A stretch of 64,000 nt of DNA from Ruegeria sp. PrR005 (GTDB lineage: Bacteria > Pseudomonadota > Alphaproteobacteria > Rhodobacterales > Rhodobacteraceae), in assembly GCF_010500245.1 (NCBI RefSeq), contig NZ_JAAGOX010000007.1:1-64000 (forward strand), read 5' to 3'. A program made the translations under genes and the position numbers. The stretch's first letter is position 1; the number at the start of each line of letters is the position of its first letter. This document shows, piece by piece, positions 9,114 to 18,052 of this stretch. The notes beneath the pieces are model-generated. The model saw only the letters and a list, made by a program, of their open reading frames with translations. It did not search any database and was not told the origin of the DNA.

Positions 9114-10325
9114 CTATCTGCGGTCGCGCAGGCTGTAATAGATCAAGAGCAGGATGAACCAACCCACAAGCAGGAAACCCGCCACCAGCAGCGTCAGGAT
9201 CGACCTGTCCGGTGCGGTTGCGGTTTCCGGCATGGTCGGCAACAGATAAGCAGTGAGGTACCGGCTGGTGCGCTGCGCCTCGGACACGGCGGCATCATAG
9301 GCGCTCAGCGAACTCAGATAGGTCTGTTCAGCAAAACGCAGATCGACCAGCAACTCCTCGTACTTGCCGATCACCTCGGCATAGCCCTGCTCGGGATCGC
9401 CGCTTTCACTGGCCCCCTGACCGCCAACGCCAAGCTTCTTGCGCTCTTCGCCGATCCGCTTCTCGATCACCTCGATGGTGCGGGCGATCTGTTCCAGGCG
9501 CGGGTCGTTGTCGCGAGAGGTCTGCGCCAGCTTGTCCCGCTCGATCAACTCGGCGGCCAGCTGCGACTGCAACGCGTTCAACAGGCCCATCTGCCCGGCG
9601 ATATCCGCCTCGGGGTCGACGATCTGGTTGTCGATGCGGAAAGCGGTCAGCGCCTTGCGCGCCTCGATCAGCCGGGCGATGGCCTTGTCGCGTTCCTCGG
9701 CCGCATAGCCGGTCGCATCATCGCGGGCGACCGCGCTCATCGCGTTGATCTTGCGGCTTGCCTCCTGAAACACCAGTTCCGCCAGCCGGTGCGCCTCGTC
9801 CGGCGTGAAGGCGAAGGCGCGCACCTCGATCAGCCGGTTGGACCCGTAATAGACCCGCACCATGCTCGGCCAGTATTCCACCAAGTCCTCGATGCTGCTG
9901 TCGGCCGGCAGGGCGAAAACCGGGTCGTAATCCGGCCTGGAGAACACGGTGCGCAGATCCAGTTGCTCGTTGACGTGTTCGACCATCTCCTGGCTTTGGA
10001 TGTATTCATAAAGAATATCCGTATCCGAGGAACTTGCCGAGGATATCCCCGCAAGCCCGCCCAGCACATCGAGCGCGGATTTCGTCTCTTCGGCGCGCAC
10101 GGCAAAGCCCATCCGCGACTCGTACTGATCGGCCGCGATAAAGAACATGTACCACGCGGTCACGGCGATCGGGACGATCACCAGAAGCACGAAGCTGGCA
10201 AGGATGCCGCGGTGCCGGCGGCGCAACTTCGTGGTACCCGCCATCGGCGGGACCTCGATCACCTGGGGTCCGGACGGAGGGGCCGCGGCTGGTTTCGCTT
10301 GCGGCACAGGAGTAGGCTGGGTCAA
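9114..10325 (-). CDS. kpsE: KpsE/BexC/CtrB-type polysaccharide export inner-membrane protein
   Basis: 403 residues. One membrane segment lies near residues 35-60 (ASFVLLVIVPIAVTAWYMFF) and one at the C-terminus (LTLLVAGFLLVGWFILLLI), enclosing a long, largely helical periplasmic region. That is the architecture of the KpsE/BexC/CtrB adaptors linking the inner-membrane ABC exporter to the outer-membrane export channel. The cytoplasmic N-terminus is Pro/Ala-rich. The start is TTG 10325 preceded by GGAAAGG. It shares a 95-base divergent intergenic region with the permease gene at 10421, which should hold the promoters of both. Confidence 0.88.
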   Translation of the reverse strand: MTQPTPVPQAKPAAAPPSGPQVIEVPPMAGTTKLRRRHRGILASFVLLVIVPIAVTAWYMFFIAADQYESRMGFAVRAEETKSALDVLGGLAGISSASSSDTDILYEYIQSQEMVEHVNEQLDLRTVFSRPDYDPVFALPADSSIEDLVEYWPSMVRVYYGSNRLIEVRAFAFTPDEAHRLAELVFQEASRKINAMSAVARDDATGYAAEERDKAIARLIEARKALTAFRIDNQIVDPEADIAGQMGLLNALQSQLAAELIERDKLAQTSRDNDPRLEQIARTIEVIEKRIGEERKKLGVGGQGASESGDPEQGYAEVIGKYEELLVDLRFAEQTYLSSLSAYDAAVSEAQRTSRYLTAYLLPTMPETATAPDRSILTLLVAGFLLVGWFILLLIYYSLRDRR

Positions 10326-10420
10326 TTCGGGACCTTTCCGAAAACCTTTGTATCCGGCCTCTTATACCACTAAGACGGCCATGAGAACCGCTCAATTGCC
10401 GCCGTGAAGACAACGTTTCG

Positions 10421-11218
10421 ATGACCGCTTTCCCAGCCAAAACGCCACGCAACCGCCGCCTGCGGTCGGCGCGCACGATCCTGGCGCTGATGCTGCGCGA
10501 GATGGCCACGTCCTATGGCCGGTCGATCATGGGCTATCTCTGGGCGATCGTCGAACCGGTGGCAGCACTGGCGCTGCTGACGCTGGTATTCTCGGCCTTC
10601 CTGCGATCGCCACCGATCGGATCGAATTTCCCGCTGTTCTTCGCCTCGGGGTTTCTCGTCTTCAACATCTACGTGGACGTCGGCAATAACGTGGCCAGAG
10701 CGGTTCAGTATTCGCGGCCGCTGCTGGAATTTCCCGCTGTGACCCCCCTGGACACGATCCTGGCCCGGTTCCTGCTCAATTTCATAACCCATCTGATGAT
10801 CATCACGATCATGCTGACAGGGATCATCGAAATCTACGATCTGCACCAGATCATGGATTTCCGCAAAATGATCCTGGCGCTCCTGATGGCGGGCGGATTC
10901 GCGCTCAGTATCGGCATCTTCAACTGTTACCTGTTCGTCGCCTTCCCGTCCTATGCCCAGATCTGGGCGATCCTGAACCGGCCGATGTTCATCATGTCGG
11001 GTGTCTTTTTCCTGTTTAACAACGTCCCCCAGCCCTTTCGCGACATTCTCTGGTTCAATCCGATGATCCATATCGTTGGAATGATGCGGGCAGGCATCTA
11101 CCCGACCTACGAGGCGGATTATGTCTCGGTTACATATGTGGCCGGGCTTTCCATGGTGCTGAGCTTGATCGGGCTACACCTGATCCGTCGTTATCTGCGG
11201 GATGCCATGAACCTGTAA
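10421..11218 (+). CDS. kpsM: Polysaccharide ABC exporter, permease subunit (KpsM-like)
   Basis: 265 residues, an ABC-2 type permease. The N-terminal cytoplasmic stretch ends in the family motif LREMATSYGRSIMGYLWAI, followed by about six hydrophobic segments (for example ALALLTLVFSAFL, NFITHLMIITIMLTGI, VLSLIGLHLIRR). It would form the inner-membrane channel for polysaccharide export with KpsT (8423) and KpsE (9114), although it is transcribed away from them. No KpsC/KpsS-type Kdo-linker transferases, which accompany classical group 2 capsules, are in this window. The glycan may therefore be built on a different lipid anchor. Confidence 0.9.
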   Translation: MTAFPAKTPRNRRLRSARTILALMLREMATSYGRSIMGYLWAIVEPVAALALLTLVFSAFLRSPPIGSNFPLFFASGFLVFNIYVDVGNNVARAVQYSRPLLEFPAVTPLDTILARFLLNFITHLMIITIMLTGIIEIYDLHQIMDFRKMILALLMAGGFALSIGIFNCYLFVAFPSYAQIWAILNRPMFIMSGVFFLFNNVPQPFRDILWFNPMIHIVGMMRAGIYPTYEADYVSVTYVAGLSMVLSLIGLHLIRRYLRDAMNL

Positions 11219-11228
11219 GCCGACTCCG

Positions 11229-12236
11229 TCAGAACGGGCCAAGTGCATCCAGCAAGGCCCGAAATCGCTCGATCATGCCGCCCTCCAGCAGGTAGTCCTG
11301 GCTGACATAGGGCGTATTGGCGACGGTGTGATCCTTCAGCAGGCGCCCCTCCTCCGACAGGTTCTCGACCCGGTTGCCAAAGGTCTTCAGGAACATCCGC
11401 TCCAGATGGTCGTACAGAAAGACCGGATAGGGGCGAACCTGCTGCAGGTAGGGCTTCATCCCGGTCGCGATTTCGGCCAGGTCGTCGGCAAGTTCCTCCC
11501 GCTTGCGGGTCAGGGCAAAGCGCACCGCCGGAGACGGCGGGCGCCCGGCAAAGGCCATCTTGTTCAAGAGCCGTAATATCTCGGTATTTTCCGGGGTCTG
11601 GCGGCGGTTCTCCCGCCGTTCCTCGGCAATATCGAGCTTGAGGCCCAGAACCTCGCGGCAGAAATGCGTGACGATGTCGTCGCCGGCAGCGACCATCATG
11701 TCGTAGGAGAAGATGCGCAGGCGCCGGGGACCGACCACCTTGGCCCAAGGTTCGAGACATTTGAGGTAATTGAGGTAGATGCTCGCCATCGGGGCCGAGA
11801 CCTGGGTATTGAGAAACTCCAAAAAGGTCCGGCTGTTCCCATGCTTGACCAGTTCCTGCCAGACCGACGGCAAAAGATGATCCCAGCGGCGGGCGTAATA
11901 GACGATTTCAAGATCCTCCGGATCGAGCGCCTCGATCAGGATCCGCACGCCCTCGGCGCCGATATGCGCGAGGTTCTCCGAGGAGAAGATCACCGTCCTG
12001 TTGTCGGGCAGCGCGGCCAGATTCTCGATCACGCCGGGCGGCACTTCGTGGAACTGCTGCAAGCGGGCAGGGATGCCGTGATGCCCCGGCAAGAGCAGCA
12101 TCTGCGCGTGACGTCCGAAACCGGGATAGTCATAGCCATTGGCCAAAAGCGTGTCGCGATGCTCGAACAGGACCTCTTGCAGGCTGCTGGTTCCGGTCTT
12201 GGCCGGGCCGATATGCATAATGAACTTTCTTTTCAT
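11229..12236 (-). CDS. Sulfotransferase-like protein
   Basis: 335 residues from ATG 12236; the longer frame to 12398 is low-complexity Arg-rich translation and was not chosen. The N-terminus HIGPAKTGTSSLQ matches the 5'-phosphosulfate-binding loop of PAPS-dependent sulfotransferases. A second block, EIVYYARRWDHLLPSVWQE, sits where the 3'-phosphate site lies. Proteins of this type in glycan clusters transfer sulfate from PAPS to sugars, but the exact acceptor cannot be read. It converges on kpsM with a 10-base gap and diverges from the RgpF/WbsX gene. It is one of four sulfotransferase-like genes here (also 49307, 55213 and 57965). Confidence 0.75.
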   Translation of the reverse strand: MKRKFIMHIGPAKTGTSSLQEVLFEHRDTLLANGYDYPGFGRHAQMLLLPGHHGIPARLQQFHEVPPGVIENLAALPDNRTVIFSSENLAHIGAEGVRILIEALDPEDLEIVYYARRWDHLLPSVWQELVKHGNSRTFLEFLNTQVSAPMASIYLNYLKCLEPWAKVVGPRRLRIFSYDMMVAAGDDIVTHFCREVLGLKLDIAEERRENRRQTPENTEILRLLNKMAFAGRPPSPAVRFALTRKREELADDLAEIATGMKPYLQQVRPYPVFLYDHLERMFLKTFGNRVENLSEEGRLLKDHTVANTPYVSQDYLLEGGMIERFRALLDALGPF

Positions 12237-12431
12237 CGCTTTAACGCCAAACTGCCTTTGTATTCGCCATCGGCTCGAAACCGGTTGCGCCTTGCCCACC
12301 CGTAATTGACATCCGATACGCGATTTGACCAGTCCCATTCCATGGCAGAGGGCGCCGGGGATGGGTTTGACCCCCATACCCCTACCTGCTAAGCGCATGC
12401 AGATGTCGGATTACAATGAACAGGCCCGGAC

Positions 12432-14624
12432 TTGTCTCGAATCAAACACGCGCTGCGACTGATCTTCTTGTCACCTAGCCAGTTTCTCTACGTGCGCCGC
12501 ATGAAGCGGAGCGGCCTGTTCGACCGCAAGTTCTATCTCGAAGTGAACCCGCTGATCCACTGGATATTCCGGTTCTTTCCTGAACGTCATTATGTCCTGT
12601 TCGGCGAGGCCGCCGGCCTTTATCCAAACCCCGATTTCTCGCCCAAGGCCTATATCAAGCACAATCCGGACCTCCGGGGGCGCGGCCTGGCGCCATTCGA
12701 TCACTATCTGCGCGCAGGCCGCCACGAACAGCGGGTCACCCGGGATCTGCCCTCGGACGGGGGCGGACTAAGCATTCCGCTGCCAAAACTGCGCGGCGCC
12801 GGGGCCAATCCCGCCGACTACGCGGTGGTTGTGCATATCTATTACCACGACCTGTGGGAAGAGTTCGAAGCCCGTCTCAAAACACTGGATTTCGATTTCG
12901 ATCTCTTCGTGTCGCTCACCTACAAGGGTGACGAGACCGAAACCCTGGCCGGGCGGATCCGCGAGGCATGGCCGCGGGCCCGCGTGGTCCCGATGCCCAA
13001 TCACGGGCGCGACATCTTCCCCTTCCTCCACCTGATCAACGCGGGCCTGCTGTCGGGCTACAAAGCCGTCTGCAAGTTTCACACCAAGAAGTCGCCGCAC
13101 CGCCAGGACGGCGACACCTGGCGGCGGCACCTGATCGACGGGATCCTGCCCAAAACCGGCACCCGGGCGCTGCTGGAACGCTTCGTGGCCGAACCCGACG
13201 CGGCCTTCTGGGTGGCCGATGGCCAGCATTACAACGATCCACAATGGTGGGGTTCGAACCTGAACCGGACCACCGAACTGCTGCAACGGATCGAGATCCC
13301 GGTGGACAAGGACCGGCTGTCCTTCCCGGCCGGTTCGATCTACTGGCTCAAGCCGCAGATCGTGACCCTGCTCCGCGGCCTGCAACTGGGGGCCGAGAAT
13401 TTCGACCTTGAACTGGGTCAGACCGACGGCACCGTGGCGCATGCGATCGAGCGGGTGCTGGGGGTGATGACGGACGCGGTGGGCATGCATATCCTGCAAA
13501 CCTCGCAACTGGCGGCCCTGCCCGCACCGGAACCGGCCGCACCCGGCCGTCCCTCCTATGTGTCGGCCTTCTACCTGCCGCAGTTCCACCCCACCCCGGA
13601 AAACGATGCCTGGTGGGGCAAGGGGTTCACCGAATGGATGGCGGCAACCCGTGCCCAGCCGAATTTCTCCGGCCATGCCCACCCGGTATTGCCCTCCGAC
13701 GTTGGCTTCTATGACTTGCGCGTCACCGAAACCCTGGGTCAACAGGCCGAGCTGGCGCGCGACGCCGGTATCGACGCCTTTTGTGTCTATCATTACTGGT
13801 TCGACGGCCAGCGGATCCTCGAAGCCCCGATCGACCGGCTGCTGGAGCGGCCCGATATCGCGTTCCCGTTCTATCTGTGCTGGGCCAACGAAAGCTGGCG
13901 GCGCAACTGGGACGGGATGAGCGGCGAGGTCCTGATGGAGCAATCCTATGCGCCGGGCTTTGCCGCCAGCCTGGCCGAGAGCCTGCTGCCCTATTTCAAC
14001 GATCCGCGCTACCAGCGCCCTGACGGGGTGCGCCCGCGCTTCGTCATCTACCGGCCCGAGGACATGCCCGACCCGGCCGCCGCGGTGGCGGAAATGCGCG
14101 AGACCTGGCGCCGCCTGGGCGTGGGCGAGGTCGAACTGGGCGCGGTCCTGTTCCATGTCGAGGGCGAAAGCCCGGTCGAGGCCGACCTGTTCGACTTCTG
14201 GGTCGAGATGCCGCCACACGGGCTGGTGGGGATGGACGATTACCTGTTCGGCGGTCCCGACGGCGACCGGATGCAGGCGGATGTGATGCCGACCTTCTCT
14301 GGCCTGATCTACGATTACGACGCGGTGCGGCGCAACAGCCAGTCCGCGCGCTACATTTCGAAACTGCCGGCCCACACGATCGCCGGCATCATGCCCAGCT
14401 GGGACAATACCGCCCGGCGCGGGCGCGATGCGCATATGGCCTATGGCGCCAATCCGGTCAGTTTCGAACGCTGGCTACGGGAGATGCTGAAAACCCGGAT
14501 TCCCCATGCCTATCGCAGGGAGCTGATGATCAACGCCTGGAACGAATGGGCGGAAAAGGCGATGCTGGAGCCGACCCAGCAATACGGGACGGCCAATCTC
14601 GATGTATTGAGGCGCAACCTATGA
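12432..14624 (+). CDS. RgpF-like and WbsX-like two-domain glycan synthesis protein
   Basis: 730 residues starting at TTG 12432. Residues ~30-102 contain two copies of the short NPD/HYLxxG repeat (AYIKHNPDL, PFDHYLRAGRHEQR) found in front of many large glycosyltransferases. Residues ~130-350 match rhamnan synthesis protein F (VVVHIYYHDLWEEF, MPNHGRDIFPFL, CKFHTKKSPHR). Residues ~375-715 match the WbsX family (SAFYLPQFHPTPENDAWWG, GFTEWMAATRAQP, WANESWRRNWDG, AWNEWAEKAMLEP). Both domains occur in rhamnose-rich O-antigen or capsule synthesis and fit the rml operon at 27765. It overlaps the methyltransferase gene by four bases (ATGA), so the two are co-translated. Confidence 0.85.
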   Translation: MSRIKHALRLIFLSPSQFLYVRRMKRSGLFDRKFYLEVNPLIHWIFRFFPERHYVLFGEAAGLYPNPDFSPKAYIKHNPDLRGRGLAPFDHYLRAGRHEQRVTRDLPSDGGGLSIPLPKLRGAGANPADYAVVVHIYYHDLWEEFEARLKTLDFDFDLFVSLTYKGDETETLAGRIREAWPRARVVPMPNHGRDIFPFLHLINAGLLSGYKAVCKFHTKKSPHRQDGDTWRRHLIDGILPKTGTRALLERFVAEPDAAFWVADGQHYNDPQWWGSNLNRTTELLQRIEIPVDKDRLSFPAGSIYWLKPQIVTLLRGLQLGAENFDLELGQTDGTVAHAIERVLGVMTDAVGMHILQTSQLAALPAPEPAAPGRPSYVSAFYLPQFHPTPENDAWWGKGFTEWMAATRAQPNFSGHAHPVLPSDVGFYDLRVTETLGQQAELARDAGIDAFCVYHYWFDGQRILEAPIDRLLERPDIAFPFYLCWANESWRRNWDGMSGEVLMEQSYAPGFAASLAESLLPYFNDPRYQRPDGVRPRFVIYRPEDMPDPAAAVAEMRETWRRLGVGEVELGAVLFHVEGESPVEADLFDFWVEMPPHGLVGMDDYLFGGPDGDRMQADVMPTFSGLIYDYDAVRRNSQSARYISKLPAHTIAGIMPSWDNTARRGRDAHMAYGANPVSFERWLREMLKTRIPHAYRRELMINAWNEWAEKAMLEPTQQYGTANLDVLRRNL

Positions 14625-15331
14625 TCGAGTTTCACGGCACCTGCCCTGTCTGCGGATCCGCGGAAGGTTTCGAGAGCCAGGACGCGTGGTTCCGCGACCA
14701 CCTGTTCTGCCGCGGCTGCGGCTCCATCCCCCGGGAACGCATCTTTACCTGGGCCCTGGAAACCTTCCGTCCCGAATGGCGGCAGATGCAGATCCACGAA
14801 TGCGCCCCCTCGGAACGCGCCGTGTCGCGCCGACTGGCCAAGGAATGCAAGGGCTATATCGGGTCGCAGTATTTTTCCGACGTGCCCCGGGGCGAGATGC
14901 GGGACGGGTTCCGCTCGGAAGACCTCGAAGCGCTCACCTTCTCGGATCAGAGCCTGCATCTGCACCTGCATCTGGACGTGATGGAACATGTCAACCGCCC
15001 CGACCGGGCGATCCGCGAGATGTGCCGCACCCTGCGGCCCGGTGGATTAGCGATCTTCACCTCCCCGGTATATCACGACCTGGCCGAGAACGATCGCCGG
15101 GCGATCTATTTCGAGGACGGCGTCGAGCATCTGGCCCCGCCCGAGTATCACGGCAACCCGATCGACACCGAGGGCGGCGCGCTGGTCACCTTCCGCTTCG
15201 GCCGCAACTTCAGCACCCTTATCCGGATGTGGGAGCCGAATTTCGCCGTCACCCATCTGATCCCCGACGATCCCAGCATTGGCGCGGTGGGCGGGTTCCG
15301 CGACGTGTTCGTCCTGCGCCGCATCGGCTGA
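14621..15331 (+). CDS. SAM-dependent methyltransferase with N-terminal Cys cluster
   Basis: 236 residues from ATG 14621, with GAGG eight bases upstream. The N-terminus CPVCGS...FCRGCGSIPRER carries two CxxC pairs that look like a small zinc ribbon. The middle resembles class I methyltransferases of the Methyltransf_11 type: LDVMEHVNRPDRAIREMCR, then LRPGGLAIFTSPVYHD. The usual GxGxG glycine loop is not obvious, so SAM binding is inferred from the later motifs. Position directly behind RgpF/WbsX and before a glycosyltransferase suggests methylation of a sugar or a chain end. Confidence 0.72.
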   Translation: MIEFHGTCPVCGSAEGFESQDAWFRDHLFCRGCGSIPRERIFTWALETFRPEWRQMQIHECAPSERAVSRRLAKECKGYIGSQYFSDVPRGEMRDGFRSEDLEALTFSDQSLHLHLHLDVMEHVNRPDRAIREMCRTLRPGGLAIFTSPVYHDLAENDRRAIYFEDGVEHLAPPEYHGNPIDTEGGALVTFRFGRNFSTLIRMWEPNFAVTHLIPDDPSIGAVGGFRDVFVLRRIG

Positions 15332-15340
15332 GGTCCGGCA

Positions 15341-16276
15341 ATGAGTTCACCGGCACAGGTCACGGTCCTGCTGGCGATCCGCAACGGTGGAACAGAGCTG
15401 GAACCGCAACTCGACAGTTACTTGGATCAGACCCTGAAACCGGCCTGTATCCTGGCCTCGGACGACGGCTCGACCGATGACAGCCGGGCGGTGTTCACCC
15501 GCTTTGCCGAGCGTGCCCGCGCGGCGGGCGTCACCTGTCAGTTGTTCGACGGACCGCAACGCGGCCCCACCGCCAATTTCCTGTCCCTGCTGGCCCGGCC
15601 CGGACCGGACAGCACCCATGTGGCCCTGTCCGACCAGGACGATATCTGGCTGCCCGGCAAGCTGGAGGACGCGGTCGCCCGTCTGTCCCCGCACACCGGC
15701 ACACCAACTCTGGTGGGAACGCGCAGCTGGGAATGGGACCCCGACAGTGACCGGCGACAGCTGTCACGCCCGGTGCCCGAGCCGCATGATTTCCGCCATG
15801 CCCTGGTACAGAACTATGCCGGCGGCAATACCATGGTACTGAACCGGGCCGGGATCGACCTGATCCAGAGCGCCCTGCCCCGGATCCGGGACGCGGCGGT
15901 GCATGACTGGTGGCTCTACCAGATGGTCTCTGGCGCCGGTGGTACGATCCTGCTGGGCGAGACCCCGCATATCCTCTACCGGCAGCATCACGGCAACCAG
16001 ATCGGCGCCAATACCGGGCTCGACTCCAAGCTGCGCCGTTTCAACGCGATGCTGCGCGGCACCTACCGGGGCTGGAACGACCTGAACGTTGCCGCGCTGA
16101 TGGCGACACGCGATCTGCTGACGCCCGAGGCCCGGCAGATCCTGACCCGGTTCGATGAGGCCCGGCACGGCCCACTGCACAAGCGGCTGGCCATGCTGCA
16201 CGCCACCGGGTTGCACCGCAAGGGGCATGTGAACCAGGCCACGCTCTGGCTGGCGGCTATGCTGGGCAAGATCTGA
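15341..16276 (+). CDS. Family 2 glycosyltransferase (rhamnosyltransferase-like)
   Basis: 311 residues, nine bases after the methyltransferase gene. The GT-A nucleotide-binding start TVLLAIRNGGTELEPQLDS is followed by ASDDGSTDDS and then HVALSDQDDIWLPGKLED. The SDQDDIW form of the DxD motif is typical of rhamnosyltransferases of the RfbF/WsaF-like GT2 group. A later NYAGGNTMVLNRAG and HDWWLYQ fit the acceptor-side loop of the same group. It probably adds a sugar, plausibly rhamnose from the rml pathway, to a growing glycan in the cytoplasm. The donor is inferred, not shown. Confidence 0.82.
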   Translation: MSSPAQVTVLLAIRNGGTELEPQLDSYLDQTLKPACILASDDGSTDDSRAVFTRFAERARAAGVTCQLFDGPQRGPTANFLSLLARPGPDSTHVALSDQDDIWLPGKLEDAVARLSPHTGTPTLVGTRSWEWDPDSDRRQLSRPVPEPHDFRHALVQNYAGGNTMVLNRAGIDLIQSALPRIRDAAVHDWWLYQMVSGAGGTILLGETPHILYRQHHGNQIGANTGLDSKLRRFNAMLRGTYRGWNDLNVAALMATRDLLTPEARQILTRFDEARHGPLHKRLAMLHATGLHRKGHVNQATLWLAAMLGKI

Positions 16277-16500
16277 CCCGACTTGACATGACAGCGTATC
16301 AGACAGCATCAATTACCTGTTCAGACAAACCGAACCAACTCTGACCGCCAACCGTTCGTCAGCTGCCCGAACCATGGCACTGTGTGGTCAAGAATCTTGA
16401 TCGGCGCTAAGTTCCTAGGCAACATGGAAGGCAGGGCGTTCTACTTGGTGAATGTCAACTGAATGACTTTCGCGGCGAAATACCGATCGGAAGAACAGTA

Positions 16501-17067
16501 TTGGAGCCACGCGTGTCAGGCGATCATTCGTTACTCGAAAAGACTCTCACTGCCGCGCAACGCGATTTGGCGACGGTGACCGAAAAGGGCGCGTCACTGG
16601 CTTCGGTTCCACAGGGATCTCGAGAGCATCGGACCGTCACGCATGTGGACGACCGCGGTACGGTAACCGAGTTGTTTGACACCCGGTGGAACTGGCACCC
16701 GGATCCAGTCTGCTTTGCCTATACCTACACGATCCGGCAAGGACGGGCCAAGGGATGGGGCCTACACAAGCTGCACGAGGACCGGTACTTCCTGCTGGAT
16801 GGCCGGATGGAGATCGTCTGCTATGACGTCAGGCCGGACAGCCCGACGTGCGGGCAGATCAGCAAGATCGTGCTGTCGCCGGAAAACCCGCGTATCGTCA
16901 ACATTCCGGCCTTTGTCTGGCACGTAAACATCAACATCGGTTCCGGTGACGTGCGTGTGATCAATTTCCCGACCCAGCCTTATGACCACACAAACCCAGA
17001 CAAGTACCGGCTGCCGCTCGATACCGATCTCATTCCCTACCGCCTCGATCCCTTGATCGGCTGGTGA
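16501..17067 (+). CDS. RmlC-like cupin (dTDP-4-dehydrorhamnose 3,5-epimerase family)
   Basis: 188 residues from TTG 16501, with CGGAAG seven bases upstream; an in-frame GTG at 16513 is the alternative. Features of the RmlC cupin fold are DDRGTVTELFD, RAKGWGLHKLHEDRYFLLDG (here KGWGLHKLHE replaces the canonical RGLHxQ) and IPAFVWHVNINIG. It is distinct from the true rmlC at 27765, which keeps the usual catalytic motif. This one may therefore act on another keto-sugar or as a sugar isomerase. Its last base overlaps the start of the next glycosyltransferase. The 224 bases before it contain a TTGACA at 16283 but no convincing -10, so no promoter is called. Confidence 0.7.
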   Translation: MEPRVSGDHSLLEKTLTAAQRDLATVTEKGASLASVPQGSREHRTVTHVDDRGTVTELFDTRWNWHPDPVCFAYTYTIRQGRAKGWGLHKLHEDRYFLLDGRMEIVCYDVRPDSPTCGQISKIVLSPENPRIVNIPAFVWHVNINIGSGDVRVINFPTQPYDHTNPDKYRLPLDTDLIPYRLDPLIGW

Positions 17068-17951
17068 TGGTAGAGCACCCCTATTTTACTGTACTCATGC
17101 CTACCAACGGGCGGGAGGATGTGATCGGACATGCCATAGGCTCGATCCTGGCCCAAACGGAAACAGATTTCGAGCTTCTGGTGGTCGGCGATGGCTGCAC
17201 GGACGGGACGGAGGCGCGCGTCCGTTCGGTCGGTGACCCACGGTTGCGCTGGCTGGGTTATGACAAGGCGCCCGGCCCGGGCTATGGCAATCGCAACCGC
17301 GCATTGCACGAAGCACGGGGCGAGGTTGTCGCCTTTGCCCAGCATGATGATCTCATGTTTCCCGATCATCTAAAGATCATGCGGCAGCTGTTTCGGCGCA
17401 CGACGGCGATGTGGGCCTACAGCCGCCCGCTGTGGATCGACGACGACGGCTTTATCATTCCGTTTTTCGTGAACCTGACCGTGCCCGCGGCGCGGAACGC
17501 ATTCATGAGGCAGCGCAACGTGATCCCGTCAAACTGCGTGGCTGCCCGCCGAGACGCGCTGCTGGCGGTCGGCGGGTTCGACTCTTTCGCCGAGCGAGCA
17601 GGGGACTGGACGCTCTGGAAGGCCGTGATCGAGCGGTATGGCCCCAACTCGATTGCCTTTGCCCGAACTCCGACCAGTCTGCATTTCCGGGCGCTCTGGA
17701 AAGAAGGTGGAAAGCCGTGGGGGCCGCCGCCCCTGAGCCATATGGCCGCCATGGCCCGGTTTTCGCCGCAATGGCCACGCTCGCTGAAGCTCGGTCTTGA
17801 ACCTGGGGTGCCGCCACAGGCGCGTGTCGCCGCGATGCTCGAGGCGGATACCGCAGGAATCGTCGCAAGAATTCGGGCCGCAACAGCAAATCTACAGGAT
17901 CACTTCGCCTGGATCGCGAGCTTCGATCCTCTAGAGATCGGCGGGGGATAG
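17067..17951 (+). CDS. Family 2 glycosyltransferase
   Basis: 294 residues. The ATG at 17067 shares its A with the stop of the preceding gene (TGATG), so translation is coupled. GTG 17064 is an alternative one codon upstream. GT-A motifs are TVLMPTNGREDVIGHAIGS, LVVGDGCTDGTE, NRNRALHEARGEVVAFAQHDD (DxD equivalent) and FAERAGDWTLW. The sugar and acceptor are unknown. Its partner upstream is an RmlC-like cupin, so the pair may make and transfer one sugar. It converges on fcl with a 101-base gap holding only a weak 6-bp stem (17973-17978 with 17989-17994). Confidence 0.82.
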   Translation: MVEHPYFTVLMPTNGREDVIGHAIGSILAQTETDFELLVVGDGCTDGTEARVRSVGDPRLRWLGYDKAPGPGYGNRNRALHEARGEVVAFAQHDDLMFPDHLKIMRQLFRRTTAMWAYSRPLWIDDDGFIIPFFVNLTVPAARNAFMRQRNVIPSNCVAARRDALLAVGGFDSFAERAGDWTLWKAVIERYGPNSIAFARTPTSLHFRALWKEGGKPWGPPPLSHMAAMARFSPQWPRSLKLGLEPGVPPQARVAAMLEADTAGIVARIRAATANLQDHFAWIASFDPLEIGGG

Positions 17952-18052
17952 CGAAAGACACAGATGTGAAGAGGTGCCATGCTGAAGAGGCACCCGAACA
18001 GTTCGCGTGGGCGGTTGCAGGATACAGTATCAGGCTGGGGTGAAAAACGAAC

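Noticed and set aside
16283-16311. TTGACA as a sigma-70 promoter before the RmlC-like gene
   Set aside because: At 17-base spacing the -10 position reads GCATCA, too poor to call.
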